From an uncultured Chthonomonadales bacterium (GTDB lineage: Bacteria > Armatimonadota > Chthonomonadetes > Chthonomonadales > CAJBBX01), in the NCBI GenBank assembly GCA_938005745.1, contig CALLMM010000018.1, forward strand, positions 81,853-145,852: 64,000 nucleotides of DNA, in the 5' to 3' direction. Shown in pieces: positions 28,748-38,416 of this stretch. Position 1 is the stretch's first letter. The number at the start of each line of letters is the position of its first letter. Both the position numbers and the translations under genes were made by a program. A model generated the notes under the pieces. The model was not told the origin of the DNA, made no database searches, and was given only the letters and a program-made list of their open reading frames with translations.

Positions 28748-30772
28748 CTACACCCGCAGCAGCCGGCTGCCGCCCGGCAGGTGGCTCAGCAGCCAGGTCT
28801 CCGCCACGATGCCGACTTTCCGGGGGGTGGAGAGACGCGCCCGCATGGCAAAGACGTTGTAGCCCAGCTTCTCGATCTTCGCCAGCAAGCCGCGATAGAT
28901 GCGGTACATGATCACGAAGGTCGGCCGGCTTGCCGGGTCTATCAGCGAGACCAGAGGCGAGGACTTCTCGTAGAAGGCGCGGGTGCGCTCCGTCTCGAAA
29001 CGCATCAGCGCATAGAACCGGTCATCGGTCACGCTGTTGAGCAGGTCCTCTTCGGTGTAGTGGAAGCGGCGAAGGTCTTCGAGCGGCAGATAGATCCGCC
29101 CGCGCTGCGCGTCCTCTTTCACATCCCGCAGGATGTTGGTCAACTGAAACGCCAGCCCGCACGCCTCCGCCAGTTCATAGGCGCGCTCCCGTTCCCGAAA
29201 GCCCCACACATGGATGCAGACCAGCCCGACCACGCTGGCGACCCGATAGCAGTAGCGATAGAGGTCCTGAAATGTCTCGTAGCGTGTGGTGGTCAGATCC
29301 ATCGCCGCGCCGTCTATCAGTTCATGAAAGAGCTGACGGGGGATATTGTAGCGGCGGGCGGTGTCGTGGAAGGCGGGCAGGATGCGGCTGTCTCCATAGT
29401 CGCCCTCAAAAGCGCGGTCGAGCGCATGGCGCCAGCGCGGCAGCAGCTCATGCTTTCCCGCCGCCAGAGCCGCCTCATCGGAGATGTCGTCGCTGTAGCG
29501 CATGAAGGCGTAGATGGCGCACATCGCCGCCTTCTTCTCCGGGGGCAGCACAGTAAAGGAGTAGTAGAAGTTTCGCGCCTGCGTCTTGGCGACATACTGA
29601 CAGTAGGCGTAGGAGCGTTCAAGTTCTGCGTTCATGTTCTCCGTTTTCAATCGCATTGCTTCTTCCGGGGATTTCAGAACGGAACGGATGGCGTCCAGCC
29701 GCGCCGTCCCCTCCGCGTGCGTGGGAACCAGCCAGCCCCCCTCATCGGTCTCGTTCCAGGCGTAGATCAGGACCGCTCCGGTCGGGTTGACGGTCGGGTG
29801 AGCGCGGTTCCACTCCAGCGCGCTCCGCAGGTTCTCCGCAAGCTGCGCCGGGGTCGGCATCGCGTACCAGGGACCGCGGTAGTGCTTCGCCTGTTCGGGA
29901 TCGCGCAGGCGCGGGCGTCCGTCCCATCCGGCGTTGACCGTCGGGATGACCGCCTTTCCGGTCGCCCGAAAACTCTCCCAGTAGTAGCGGTTGACGGCGA
30001 TCAGGTCGGCGTAGGGGTATTCGCGGTGCTCTCCGGAGCCGGGCGCGCTGTAGGCGCTGATGGCGTCAAATCCCAGATCGTTCACATACCCCGCCCCGAT
30101 CTGCGCGTTGAAGACCAGCGTTACCAGATAGGGGTCGCCCGTTCCGGCGCGTCTGCTCTGCTCCCGCAACGCCTCCAGCGCCCTGCGCGCCGCCTCTTTC
30201 GAGCCGAACTGCGGCTCCAGGTACTCACAGGCGAAGATGAAGACCAGCGGACGGTCTCCGGCGACCCGCTGATAGGTCGGCTCCCGGAAGAGCGCGATGA
30301 ACTGCGCCGCCGTCTTCTCCCACTCCTCGCGCGGTCCCATATGCGTGCCGCCCTGCAGCAGCAGGCAGAAGTTGATCTCGCGCTTTTTCGGACTGGAGAG
30401 GTAGAGCCTCCAGCCGTAGTTGTAGCGGTCCGCCTCCTGCCAGGAAGAGGGATGGTAGTAGCAGAACGCCCAGAAGCTCAGCCCGGCGCGCGCGGCATAG
30501 GCGATCTCCCGATCCATAACCGCCTGCTCATCCGAGCGCACCTCCACGCGACCGTCCGGCAGCGTCCTGGCATAGAACGGCAGGCGGCTGCGCCACTCCA
30601 GCGGGTCGAGGTTGCGCTCCCAGGGGTTCCCCCGAAACCATCCATCCCAGCGAATGGCTCCCACGAGGGGCGGAGGGGTCTGCGCTCCGGCTGCTCCGAG
30701 CAGCATCCCCAGCAGCGCTCCCGCAAAGACAAGTCCCATCAGCCCCCGGCGCACTTCCTTCTCCCTTCCCAT
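28748..30772 (-). CDS. hpnD: Single ORF: signal peptide + GH99/GH71(WbsX)-like domain (about 29660-30772) fused in frame to squalene/phytoene synthase-like HpnD domain (about 28748-29655)
   Basis: N-half: RRGLMGLVFAGALLGMLLGAAGAQ signal, WAFCYYHP, YAWNETDEGGW. C-half: MNAELERSYAYCQYVAKTQARNFYYSFTVLPPEKKAAMCAIYAFMRYSDDISDE, QLTNILRDVKEDAQRGRIYLP. No stop between them; ORF start 30772 sits 2 nt after the hpnC stop. Confidence 0.85.
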   Translation of the reverse strand: MGREKEVRRGLMGLVFAGALLGMLLGAAGAQTPPPLVGAIRWDGWFRGNPWERNLDPLEWRSRLPFYARTLPDGRVEVRSDEQAVMDREIAYAARAGLSFWAFCYYHPSSWQEADRYNYGWRLYLSSPKKREINFCLLLQGGTHMGPREEWEKTAAQFIALFREPTYQRVAGDRPLVFIFACEYLEPQFGSKEAARRALEALREQSRRAGTGDPYLVTLVFNAQIGAGYVNDLGFDAISAYSAPGSGEHREYPYADLIAVNRYYWESFRATGKAVIPTVNAGWDGRPRLRDPEQAKHYRGPWYAMPTPAQLAENLRSALEWNRAHPTVNPTGAVLIYAWNETDEGGWLVPTHAEGTARLDAIRSVLKSPEEAMRLKTENMNAELERSYAYCQYVAKTQARNFYYSFTVLPPEKKAAMCAIYAFMRYSDDISDEAALAAGKHELLPRWRHALDRAFEGDYGDSRILPAFHDTARRYNIPRQLFHELIDGAAMDLTTTRYETFQDLYRYCYRVASVVGLVCIHVWGFRERERAYELAEACGLAFQLTNILRDVKEDAQRGRIYLPLEDLRRFHYTEEDLLNSVTDDRFYALMRFETERTRAFYEKSSPLVSLIDPASRPTFVIMYRIYRGLLAKIEKLGYNVFAMRARLSTPRKVGIVAETWLLSHLPGGSRLLRV

Positions 30773-30774
30773 CG

Positions 30775-31677
30775 CTACGAGGAGCGGAAGAGTCCCGCGA
30801 GGAGCCTCCCCGCGAGGATCGCAAGCTGCCGCTTCTTCGGGATCGTCGGACGGCGGGTCAGCACATCGTACCCCTGCGCCTCGATACGTCGGAGGATCTC
30901 CTGCCCGCCCCGGCTGAACATCTCGATATCCAGCCGGATCCGCCGGTCTACAAGCGGACAGAGCTTCAGCCCCTCCGCAAAGAGCGCCTTTGCGCGCTCG
31001 CATTCGAACTGCAGAAGCTGCGCGAAGGCGGGCGTGAAACGGCTCCCGGCGATATCCTCTTCTGAGACGCCGAACCGCGCCATATCCTCCAGCGGCAGGT
31101 AGATTCGCCCGATCGCGTAGTCGCGGGCGACATCCTGCCAGAAGTTCGCCAGCTGCAGCGCGGTGCAGGTTGCGTCCGCGTAGCCCTGCCGTTCGGGATC
31201 GCTGTAGCCGCACAGGTAGAGCACCAGCCGACCGACCGGATTGGCGGAGTACCGGCAGTAGCCAAGCAGCTGCGCATAGGTCGGGTAGCGGGTTACGGTC
31301 TGATCCTGCCGGAAGGCGCGCAGCAGGTCGGCATAGGGTTCGCGGGGGATGCCGAAACGCGCATTTGTCTCCGCCAGCGCCACGAAGACGGGGTGCTGCG
31401 GCGCGCCCGCATAACAGGCGTCCAGTTCGCTCTCCCACCAGTCCAGCAGGGGCAGCGCCTTCTCCGGTCCGCCCGACTCGTCGCCCAGATCATCGGAGAT
31501 ACGGCAGTAGGCGTAGACGTTGTAGAAGTGCTGCTTCAGATGCCCCGGAACGAACAGCGAGGCTACCAGAAAGTTCTCGTAGTGCGACTTTGCCAGACGC
31601 GCGCAGTAGTCCCGCGCCTCCGTGAGCGAATAGGCGCGGTCCACGCGATAGGGACTATCGGGCAGGGTGGTTGTCAT
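30775..31677 (-). CDS. hpnC: Squalene synthase-like HpnC (presqualene diphosphate pathway)
   Basis: KSHYENFLVASLFVPGHLKQHFYNVYAYCRISDDLGDE, ALQLANFWQDVARDYAIGRIYLPLEDMARF; start MTTTLPDSPYRV at 31677. Confidence 0.9.
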   Translation of the reverse strand: MTTTLPDSPYRVDRAYSLTEARDYCARLAKSHYENFLVASLFVPGHLKQHFYNVYAYCRISDDLGDESGGPEKALPLLDWWESELDACYAGAPQHPVFVALAETNARFGIPREPYADLLRAFRQDQTVTRYPTYAQLLGYCRYSANPVGRLVLYLCGYSDPERQGYADATCTALQLANFWQDVARDYAIGRIYLPLEDMARFGVSEEDIAGSRFTPAFAQLLQFECERAKALFAEGLKLCPLVDRRIRLDIEMFSRGGQEILRRIEAQGYDVLTRRPTIPKKRQLAILAGRLLAGLFRSS

Positions 31678-32186
31678 CAGTCCGCATACTGCCGCAGACT
31701 CCGCTTGAACTTCAGGTAGGCGGGTCGGTAGCGTTCGTAGGTCTTTCGGTCGCGATACCGGTATCCGAAGGCGTAGCTGGTGTTGTAGCGCGTGTCTTCG
31801 ATGATCACATACGAGCGGATGTAGGAGCCGTCTCTGGCGCGCACGGTGGCTTCGCGGAAGATCCGTCCCTTCTCTCTGCGCTCGCTCTGCGAGTCGAGAA
31901 CCTCCGTCTTCGGCTTGACGGCAATATCCGTCGGGATGCCGCCCCACTGCGGCGAGAAGACATAGAACTCCGCCGTCCGGTCCGGCGACAGGAAGAAGAC
32001 GCTGTCGTATCCGGTCGCGCTGCTGGAGCTGCGCAGGGAGGGCTTCGGCTGAAAGCCCGGCGGATACCGGATATCGAACCATGCCCCCTTATAGGTCTGC
32101 CACTGCGAATCCTGCGGCAGGGATTCGGAGACGACGAGACAGAGAAGTCCTGCCAGCAGTATACCGCAAAGCCCGCTGCGTCCCAT
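31677..32186 (-). CDS. Hypothetical secreted protein
   Basis: Signal-like N-terminus GRSGLCGILLAGLLCLVVSES; stop overlaps hpnC start (ATGA). Confidence 0.7.
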   Translation of the reverse strand: MGRSGLCGILLAGLLCLVVSESLPQDSQWQTYKGAWFDIRYPPGFQPKPSLRSSSSATGYDSVFFLSPDRTAEFYVFSPQWGGIPTDIAVKPKTEVLDSQSERREKGRIFREATVRARDGSYIRSYVIIEDTRYNTSYAFGYRYRDRKTYERYRPAYLKFKRSLRQYAD

Positions 32187-32285
32187 CTCTCTCCTCCTGC
32201 GCTGCGTAAAACGAGGCGACCGGGCGCGCTGCGCCCGCAGAGCCTCCAGTTTGGCGCGCAGACGCTGCGCTTCCGCCTCCGCCGA

Positions 32286-33248
32286 CTACTCCCACAGGGA
32301 GATCTCGCGTCCCATCCCCTGCCGCCGCGCCTGTTCATAGACCAGACTGGCGGCGGCGACATCCTCCAACGCCATACCGTTCGACTTAAAGAGCGTGATC
32401 TCCTCCGGCTTCTCGCGCCCGGGACGGCGTCCGGCGACCACCTCCCGCAGCTCATGCGCCTGCTCCCAGCGCAGTTTGCGCGCCTCGACGGGAGCCAGCA
32501 GATCGCCCGCCTCCAGCCTCGACTGCTCCAGCGAGTCCACCACGATTCGCGACGCGCGCGAAACGGTCGTGATGTCCACTTCGGCGCGCGAGAGGGCGTT
32601 GGAGCCGACGGCGTTGATGTGGGTTCCGGGTGCGAGCAGTCTGCCGTCGAAGACCGGCGTGCGCGAGGTGGTCGCCGTAACGACAATGTCAGCTCCCTCC
32701 AGCGCCTGCTCCGGCGAGTCCGCCGGCGCGATCTCCGCCTGTATCGCCGTCTTCATGCGGCGGACAAAGTCGGCGCGTCTCTCCGGCGTCCGGCTGTAGA
32801 CCCGGATCCGCTCCAGCGGTCGCGCCGCCGCCACTGCCAGCGCCTGCGTCTCCGCCTGCCACCCGGCTCCGAACAGCGCCAGCGTCTTTGCATCGCTGCG
32901 CGCCATATATTTTGTCGCGACGCCGGTCGCCGCGCCGGTGCGTATCTGCCCCAGCCGATCCGCCTCGATCATCGCCAGCAGGTCGCCGCTGGCGGTGTCA
33001 TAGAGGAGCACCAGAAAACGGGTCGCCGGACGAAACGAGGCGTAGGCTTTGATCGCCATGCGGCGCGCGACCAGATCCGCCGCCTCCATGATATGGAAGG
33101 TTCCCTCCGGGACGTAGAGACGACGGCGCGGGTGGTTGATCGCCATGCCCGCATCCTGCCGCCGGAAGCTCTCTTCCAGCGCGGCAATGCAGTCCTCCAT
33201 CGTCAACAGCGCGGCGACGTCGCGCTCTGTCAGCAGCAGCGTCTTCAT
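32286..33248 (-). CDS. Ornithine cyclodeaminase/mu-crystallin family protein
   Basis: GQIRTGAATGVATKYMARSDAKTLALFGAGWQAETQALAV, GADIVVTATTSRTPVFDGRLLAPGTHINAVGSN. Confidence 0.93.
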   Translation of the reverse strand: MKTLLLTERDVAALLTMEDCIAALEESFRRQDAGMAINHPRRRLYVPEGTFHIMEAADLVARRMAIKAYASFRPATRFLVLLYDTASGDLLAMIEADRLGQIRTGAATGVATKYMARSDAKTLALFGAGWQAETQALAVAAARPLERIRVYSRTPERRADFVRRMKTAIQAEIAPADSPEQALEGADIVVTATTSRTPVFDGRLLAPGTHINAVGSNALSRAEVDITTVSRASRIVVDSLEQSRLEAGDLLAPVEARKLRWEQAHELREVVAGRRPGREKPEEITLFKSNGMALEDVAAASLVYEQARRQGMGREISLWE

Positions 33249-33279
33249 CTTTCTCTCTCTTGCAGGCGTCGTCTGAGCG

Positions 33280-34440
33280 TCAACGCACGCTCAGGGAACG
33301 CGGCTTCCGGGGCGCTTTCGGCGTCTTCTCCGGCTTTCCGGTCTCCGGCTGGGGCGCGTTATCGGCGTAGAGGACCAGCCGCGCTCCCTCCAGACGGTTC
33401 GCCGCGACCCACTTTTCCAGGGAGCGCGGCGCCGAGACGGTGTTCGGATCGCCGTCGCTGACGTAGGGGCGCATCGGCTTTCCCGCCTTCAGATTTTTGA
33501 TCCACATCTCCAGATAGCCCGGTTCCACCCCGATCCGCGAAACGGCGCGGGGGTCGAACCTGCGATGCGCGGGCGGGTAGGCGGGACCTCCCCAGGCGTT
33601 GAGCACCGCCAGATTGCGGTAGGAGGTTCCTCCCTCGCTGCCCTCCATCAGGACTCCGAGCAGCGCGCGATTACGGGGCCACGCTCCATAGGGCAGGCAG
33701 AAGGTGTCCATCGTGGCGTTGGGAGCCAGCCGCCGGATGTAACGGATACAATCGGCGACTTCCCACTGAAGCCGCGCCGCGCTCATGTTCGCCATGCTGC
33801 TGTGCGTGGAGGAGTGATTGCCGATCTCAAAGCCCTTTGCCAGCATATACTGGATCTTCTGCGCCTCTTTTCCGCGCTGCCAGAACGGCACGGGGTTGCT
33901 GCGATTGCTGTTGAGATAGAAGGTTCCACGCAGGGGCCAGTCGGGATGGCGGCGGTTGAACTCCTCCAGAATACCGACGACGCAGTCCGGGTCTATCGAG
34001 CCGTCGGGCAGATAGCGGAACTGGCTGCCGCGTCCGTCATCGAAGGTGAGCACGACCGGGGTCTTTCCGGCGGGAACCTGCATGCGGACGGTCAGGGCGT
34101 CGCGCATATTGACCGGATACCAGCCCGCCTCATGCATCATCTGCAGATGCCTGCGGAAGGTCTCCGGGGAGATGTTCAGACCGCGCCGGTCGTAGCGGGG
34201 ACCGCCCCGCCGCGCCGGAGGGTCGCCGACCGAATGGTACATGACGACGGGAATCATCCCCACCTCATTCGCCCCGATCTTCGCCGGGTCTGCCGGCGCA
34301 GGCGCCGGCGCGGCGGGAGCGGGAGCCGGCAACGCGGAGGCGGCGGAGGGAACTGGCTTCCTCTCCGATCCGCACCCGGTCGGCGCACCCCCTAACAAAA
34401 CCATGGCGCCTAACAGCATCAGTGTGTTGCGAAAACTCAT
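33280..34440 (-). CDS. Polysaccharide deacetylase family lipoprotein
   Basis: Lipobox-like LLGGAPTGC; VMYHSVG, PVVLTFDDGRGSQFRYLPDG, GFEIGNHSSTHSSM. Confidence 0.9.
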   Translation of the reverse strand: MSFRNTLMLLGAMVLLGGAPTGCGSERKPVPSAASALPAPAPAAPAPAPADPAKIGANEVGMIPVVMYHSVGDPPARRGGPRYDRRGLNISPETFRRHLQMMHEAGWYPVNMRDALTVRMQVPAGKTPVVLTFDDGRGSQFRYLPDGSIDPDCVVGILEEFNRRHPDWPLRGTFYLNSNRSNPVPFWQRGKEAQKIQYMLAKGFEIGNHSSTHSSMANMSAARLQWEVADCIRYIRRLAPNATMDTFCLPYGAWPRNRALLGVLMEGSEGGTSYRNLAVLNAWGGPAYPPAHRRFDPRAVSRIGVEPGYLEMWIKNLKAGKPMRPYVSDGDPNTVSAPRSLEKWVAANRLEGARLVLYADNAPQPETGKPEKTPKAPRKPRSLSVR

Positions 34441-34708
34441 TCTGGCGTCGCCCTCTGATCTACGGAGTGATGTTGCCCGACAGCCATGGACGGGGGTCGG
34501 CTTGAGCGCCCGCGCATGCATGTGCCGGCTCTGCCTGCCTGCTGCGGCGAACCCGTCTGCGTGACCTTCGTTACCGAGCATAGTTTACTCCGAAACGCGA
34601 CTTCTGGCAACCACAACCGTAGAGCCTCCCGTCCTGTCATGGCGGCAGGATTTCCGATATCGAACTCGAATGTAAGCCGCAGAACACTGTCAGCAAGGAG
34701 AGCGACCC

Positions 34709-37315
34709 ATGCACACGCTTCCATCCCCCGCCGCTCCGCTGCGCGTCTTCACCGGCGAATCGCTGCGAAAGGTGGCGTTCCCGCTCGGCGGAATCGGAAC
34801 CGGAACCGTCTCCCTCGGCGGACGCGGCAACCTGCGCGACTGGGAGATATTCAACCATCCCGGCAAGGGCTGCAATCTGCCCTACACCTTCTTTGCGATC
34901 TGGGCGAAGCCGGAAGGAGAGACTCCCATCGCCCGGATCCTGGAGCGGCGTCTGCTGCCGCCCTACGACTCGGCGCAGGGGCTTCCTCCCGGCTTTCTGT
35001 GCGGACTGCCGCGACTGCGCGAGGCGCGCTTCACCGGCGGCTACCCGCTGGCATGGATCGAGTTTGAGGACGAGAAGCTGCCGGTTACCGCGCGGCTGGA
35101 CGCCTTCAACCCCTTCCTGCCGATGAACGAAAAGGACAGCGGCATCCCCGCCGCCGTCTTCCTGTGGACGCTGCACAATCCGGGCGCGAAGCGGGTGGAG
35201 GCGACCCTCGCCTACAGCCAGTTGAACGCCTGCGGCTACGACGGACGCGCCGGCGGGCTGTCACAGCGGTATCACGGGCAGTTCGGTCAGAACCTCAACG
35301 CCTTTGTGCAGGAAACGGGGCTGAGCGGCATCCGGATGAGCACGGCGCAGTATGCGCCCGATCATCCGCAGTTCGGGACCATGGCGATCGCGACCGACGC
35401 GCCGGACGTAACCTGGCTGACGCGCTGGGAGCGCAGCGGATGGTGGGACGACGCGCAGAACTTCTGGGACGATTTCGCCTCGGACGGCTTGCTCTCCAAC
35501 GGACCCGAGCCGGATCCCTCCCCGCAGAATCAGACCGATGTCGGCACGCTCGGCGCAAGGATCGCGCTGGCTCCCGGCGAGACCGTCCAGATCCCCTTCC
35601 TCCTCGCCTGGCACTTCCCCAACCATATCAACGAGTGGAACGGCGAGGCGGCGGTGAAGGGGAAACGGGTCGGCAACTGGTACGCGACCCAGTGGACGGA
35701 CGCCTGGTCCGCTCTGCGCTACCTGCATGCCAACCTTGAACGGCTTCGGGAGGAGACCGTCTCCTTCTTCCACACCCTCTTCGAGACGACGCTGCCGGAG
35801 CCGGTGCTGGACGCCGCCTCTGCCAACGCCTCTATCCTCCGCACCACCACCTGCCTGCGCACGGAGGACGGGCGGTTTAACGCCTTCGAGGGCTGCAGTC
35901 CGAACATGGGCTGCTGCCCGATGAACTGCACGCACGTCTGGAACTACGCCGCCACGGTCGCCTACCTGTTCCCGGCGCTGGAGCGCAGCGTGCGCCTGAC
36001 CGACTTCCAGCACAACACGCGCCCCAACGGCTCGATGGCGTTTCGCACCCTGCTGCCGCTGATCGGCGAACTGTGGGGCTTCAAGCCCGCCGCCGACGGT
36101 CAGATGGGAACCATCATGCGCGCCTATCGCGAGTGGCTGCAGTGCGGCGACCGCGCATTTCTGGAGAGCATCTGGCAGGGGGTCGTGCGCGCGCTGGAGT
36201 TCGCCTGGTCTCCCGACGGCTGGGATCCGGATAAGGACGGGGTGATGGAGGGCGAGCAGCACAACACCTACGACATCGAGTTCTACGGTCCCAATACCAT
36301 GTGCGGTCTCTTCTATCTGGGCGCGCTGCGCGCCGCTGAGGAGATGGCGCTGGCGCTGGGCGATCACGCCCGGGCGCAGGAGTACCACGCCGTCTTTGAG
36401 AGCGGCAGCCGCAAATACGCCGAAACGCTCTGGAACGGCGAGTACTTCGTGCAGAGGGTGATCCCGCCCGCAAAGGCGCAGGCGCAGGAGGGCGTGGCGG
36501 CGGGGCTTCCCGGCTCGATACAGGGTGAGGAGGCGGAGCCGCGCTATCAGTACGGTCCCGGATGCCTCTCGGATCAGGTGCTCGGGCAGTGGATGGCGCG
36601 CCTGGTCGGACTGGGCGATCTGGTTCCGCCGGAGAAGGTGAAGAGCGCGCTGGCGGCGATCGTGCGCCACAACTTCAAGCGCGACCTCTCCGATCACCAC
36701 AGCGTACAGCGGGTCTACGCCCTCAACGACGAGGCGGGGCTGCTGCTCTGCTCCTGGCCCAACGGAGGACGCCCCCGCTATCCCTTCCCCTACGCCGACG
36801 AGGTCTGGACGGGGATCGAATACCATGTGGCGGCGCACTGCATCTACGAGGGGCTGCTGACGGAGGGATTGGAGATCGTCAGGGCGGTGCGCAACCGCCA
36901 CGACGGCGCGCGGCGCAATCCCTGGGACGAGTTCGAGTGCGGTCATCACTATGCGCGGGCGATGTCCTCTTGGAGCCTGCTCCTGGCGCTGACAGGCTGT
37001 CACTATCACGCCCCCGCGCAGCGTCTCGCCTTCGACCCGAAGATGAACGCCGACGACTTCCGCTGCCTCTTCACAGCGGGGGACGCCTGGGGACTTTTCA
37101 CGCAGAGGCGGGAGGGGATGCGCTATACCGCCACGCTGGAGCCGCGTCGGGGCGATCTGACCCTGAAGACGCTCTCGCTGCCGCTGCCGGTCGCCGTCAG
37201 CGTCTCTGTCACGCTGGATGGTCAGCCGGTTCCGGCAGGTCTGTCGGGCGGAGCGATCACCTTCGACGATCCCGTCACACTGCGCACCGGTCAGACGCTG
37301 GCGGTCAGCGCGTAG
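34709..37315 (+). CDS. GH116 family glycoside hydrolase (GBA2-like beta-glucosidase)
   Basis: FPLGGIGTGTVSLGGRGNLRDWEIFNHPGKG, CPMNCTHVWNYAATVAYLFPALERSVRLTDF, GPNTMCGLFYLGALRAAEEMA. Confidence 0.93.
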   Translation: MHTLPSPAAPLRVFTGESLRKVAFPLGGIGTGTVSLGGRGNLRDWEIFNHPGKGCNLPYTFFAIWAKPEGETPIARILERRLLPPYDSAQGLPPGFLCGLPRLREARFTGGYPLAWIEFEDEKLPVTARLDAFNPFLPMNEKDSGIPAAVFLWTLHNPGAKRVEATLAYSQLNACGYDGRAGGLSQRYHGQFGQNLNAFVQETGLSGIRMSTAQYAPDHPQFGTMAIATDAPDVTWLTRWERSGWWDDAQNFWDDFASDGLLSNGPEPDPSPQNQTDVGTLGARIALAPGETVQIPFLLAWHFPNHINEWNGEAAVKGKRVGNWYATQWTDAWSALRYLHANLERLREETVSFFHTLFETTLPEPVLDAASANASILRTTTCLRTEDGRFNAFEGCSPNMGCCPMNCTHVWNYAATVAYLFPALERSVRLTDFQHNTRPNGSMAFRTLLPLIGELWGFKPAADGQMGTIMRAYREWLQCGDRAFLESIWQGVVRALEFAWSPDGWDPDKDGVMEGEQHNTYDIEFYGPNTMCGLFYLGALRAAEEMALALGDHARAQEYHAVFESGSRKYAETLWNGEYFVQRVIPPAKAQAQEGVAAGLPGSIQGEEAEPRYQYGPGCLSDQVLGQWMARLVGLGDLVPPEKVKSALAAIVRHNFKRDLSDHHSVQRVYALNDEAGLLLCSWPNGGRPRYPFPYADEVWTGIEYHVAAHCIYEGLLTEGLEIVRAVRNRHDGARRNPWDEFECGHHYARAMSSWSLLLALTGCHYHAPAQRLAFDPKMNADDFRCLFTAGDAWGLFTQRREGMRYTATLEPRRGDLTLKTLSLPLPVAVSVSVTLDGQPVPAGLSGGAITFDDPVTLRTGQTLAVSA

Positions 37316-37366
37316 CGAAGCAGGAGGAGGAGAGACGCAGAGGGAAATCCTAGAAGAGAAACAGCA

Positions 37367-37405
37367 GCGGCGTCTCTCCGGTGAGGATAGTTGGAGAGAC
37401 GCCGC
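37367..37405 (+). terminator. Stem-loop between GH116 and DUF3500 genes
   Basis: 13-bp perfect stem GCGGCGTCTCTCC/GGAGAGACGCCGC, 13-nt loop; no U tract, so could instead be an mRNA processing/stability hairpin. Confidence 0.45.
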
Positions 37406-37420
37406 CGGAGGAGAGAGATC

Positions 37421-38416
37421 GTGACACCCGAACCTACGCGGCGCGAACGGACGTTTCTGGAGGCGGTGCGCGCCTTTCTGGCGACCCTGGAGCCGCACAA
37501 GGAGGCGAAAGCCGTTCTGAGTTTCGAGACGGAGGAGCGTTTTAACTGGCACTACGTGCCTCGCGACCGTCACGGGCTGCCGCTCAAGCAGATGAACGAG
37601 GCGCAGCGCCAGGCGGCGCTGGCGGTTCTGCGCGCCGGTCTGAGCCAGAAGGGTTTCCAGAAGACCGAGACGATCCGGCAGCTGGAGATCGTTCTGCAGG
37701 CGATCGAGAAGGGGACGGGACCGATCCGCGACCCGGACCTCTTCTATCTGACCGTCTTCGGCGCGCCGTCCGAGAAGGGAGTCTGGGGGCTGCGCTACGA
37801 GGGGCACCATATCTCGCTGCACTGGACGGTCATCGAAGGCAGGGTCATCGCCACCTGCCCGCAGTTTCTCGGAGCCAATCCCGCCGAGGTGCGCGAAGGC
37901 GCGATGAAGGGCGTGCGCGCCCTGAGCGCAGAGGAGGATCTGGCGTACCTGCTGCTCAACGCGCTCACGCCGGAGCAGAAAAAGACGGCGGTGCTGAGCG
38001 AAACCGCGCCCGCCGACATCTTAACCGCCGCCTCGCGCATCGCCGCCATGCAGGAGGACCGCGGTCTCGCCTACAGCCAGATGACGACGCCGCAGCAGGG
38101 CATGCTGATGGCGATCATCCGGGAGTATGCGGCGACCATGCCGGAGGAGCTTGCCCGCGCGCGGCTGGAGAGACTGCGAAAAGCCGGGCTGGAGAGCGTG
38201 AAGTTCGGCTGGATGGGCGGTTTGCAGCGCGGAGAGCCGCACTACTACCGCATTCAGGGCAGGACCTTCCTGATCGAGTTCGATAACACGCAGAACAACG
38301 CCAACCATATCCATCTGGTCTGGCGCGACTTTCAGGGCGACTTCGGGCGCGATCTGCTGGCAGAGCACTATCGCCGGCACTCCCATGCGCCCGGCGCGCC
38401 CCACACCGGCGGCTAA
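37421..38416 (+). CDS. DUF3500 family protein
   Basis: FDNTQNNANHIHLVWRDFQGDFGRDLLAEHYR, VFGAPSEKGVWGLRYEGHHISLHWTV. Confidence 0.88.
   Translation: MTPEPTRRERTFLEAVRAFLATLEPHKEAKAVLSFETEERFNWHYVPRDRHGLPLKQMNEAQRQAALAVLRAGLSQKGFQKTETIRQLEIVLQAIEKGTGPIRDPDLFYLTVFGAPSEKGVWGLRYEGHHISLHWTVIEGRVIATCPQFLGANPAEVREGAMKGVRALSAEEDLAYLLLNALTPEQKKTAVLSETAPADILTAASRIAAMQEDRGLAYSQMTTPQQGMLMAIIREYAATMPEELARARLERLRKAGLESVKFGWMGGLQRGEPHYYRIQGRTFLIEFDNTQNNANHIHLVWRDFQGDFGRDLLAEHYRRHSHAPGAPHTGG

Noticed and set aside
28781-31102. 773-aa plus-strand ORF opposite the GH99-HpnD ORF
   Set aside because: Antisense shadow ORF; the opposite strand has clear domain signatures.
30772-31438. N-terminal 222 aa of the 896-aa ORF as part of the GH99-HpnD protein
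   Set aside because: This segment overlaps hpnC out of frame, is Arg/Ala-rich, and precedes a proper signal-peptide start at 30772.
35261-37822. 853-aa minus-strand ORF opposite GH116
   Set aside because: Antisense shadow ORF of a well-supported GH116 gene, no recognisable domains.
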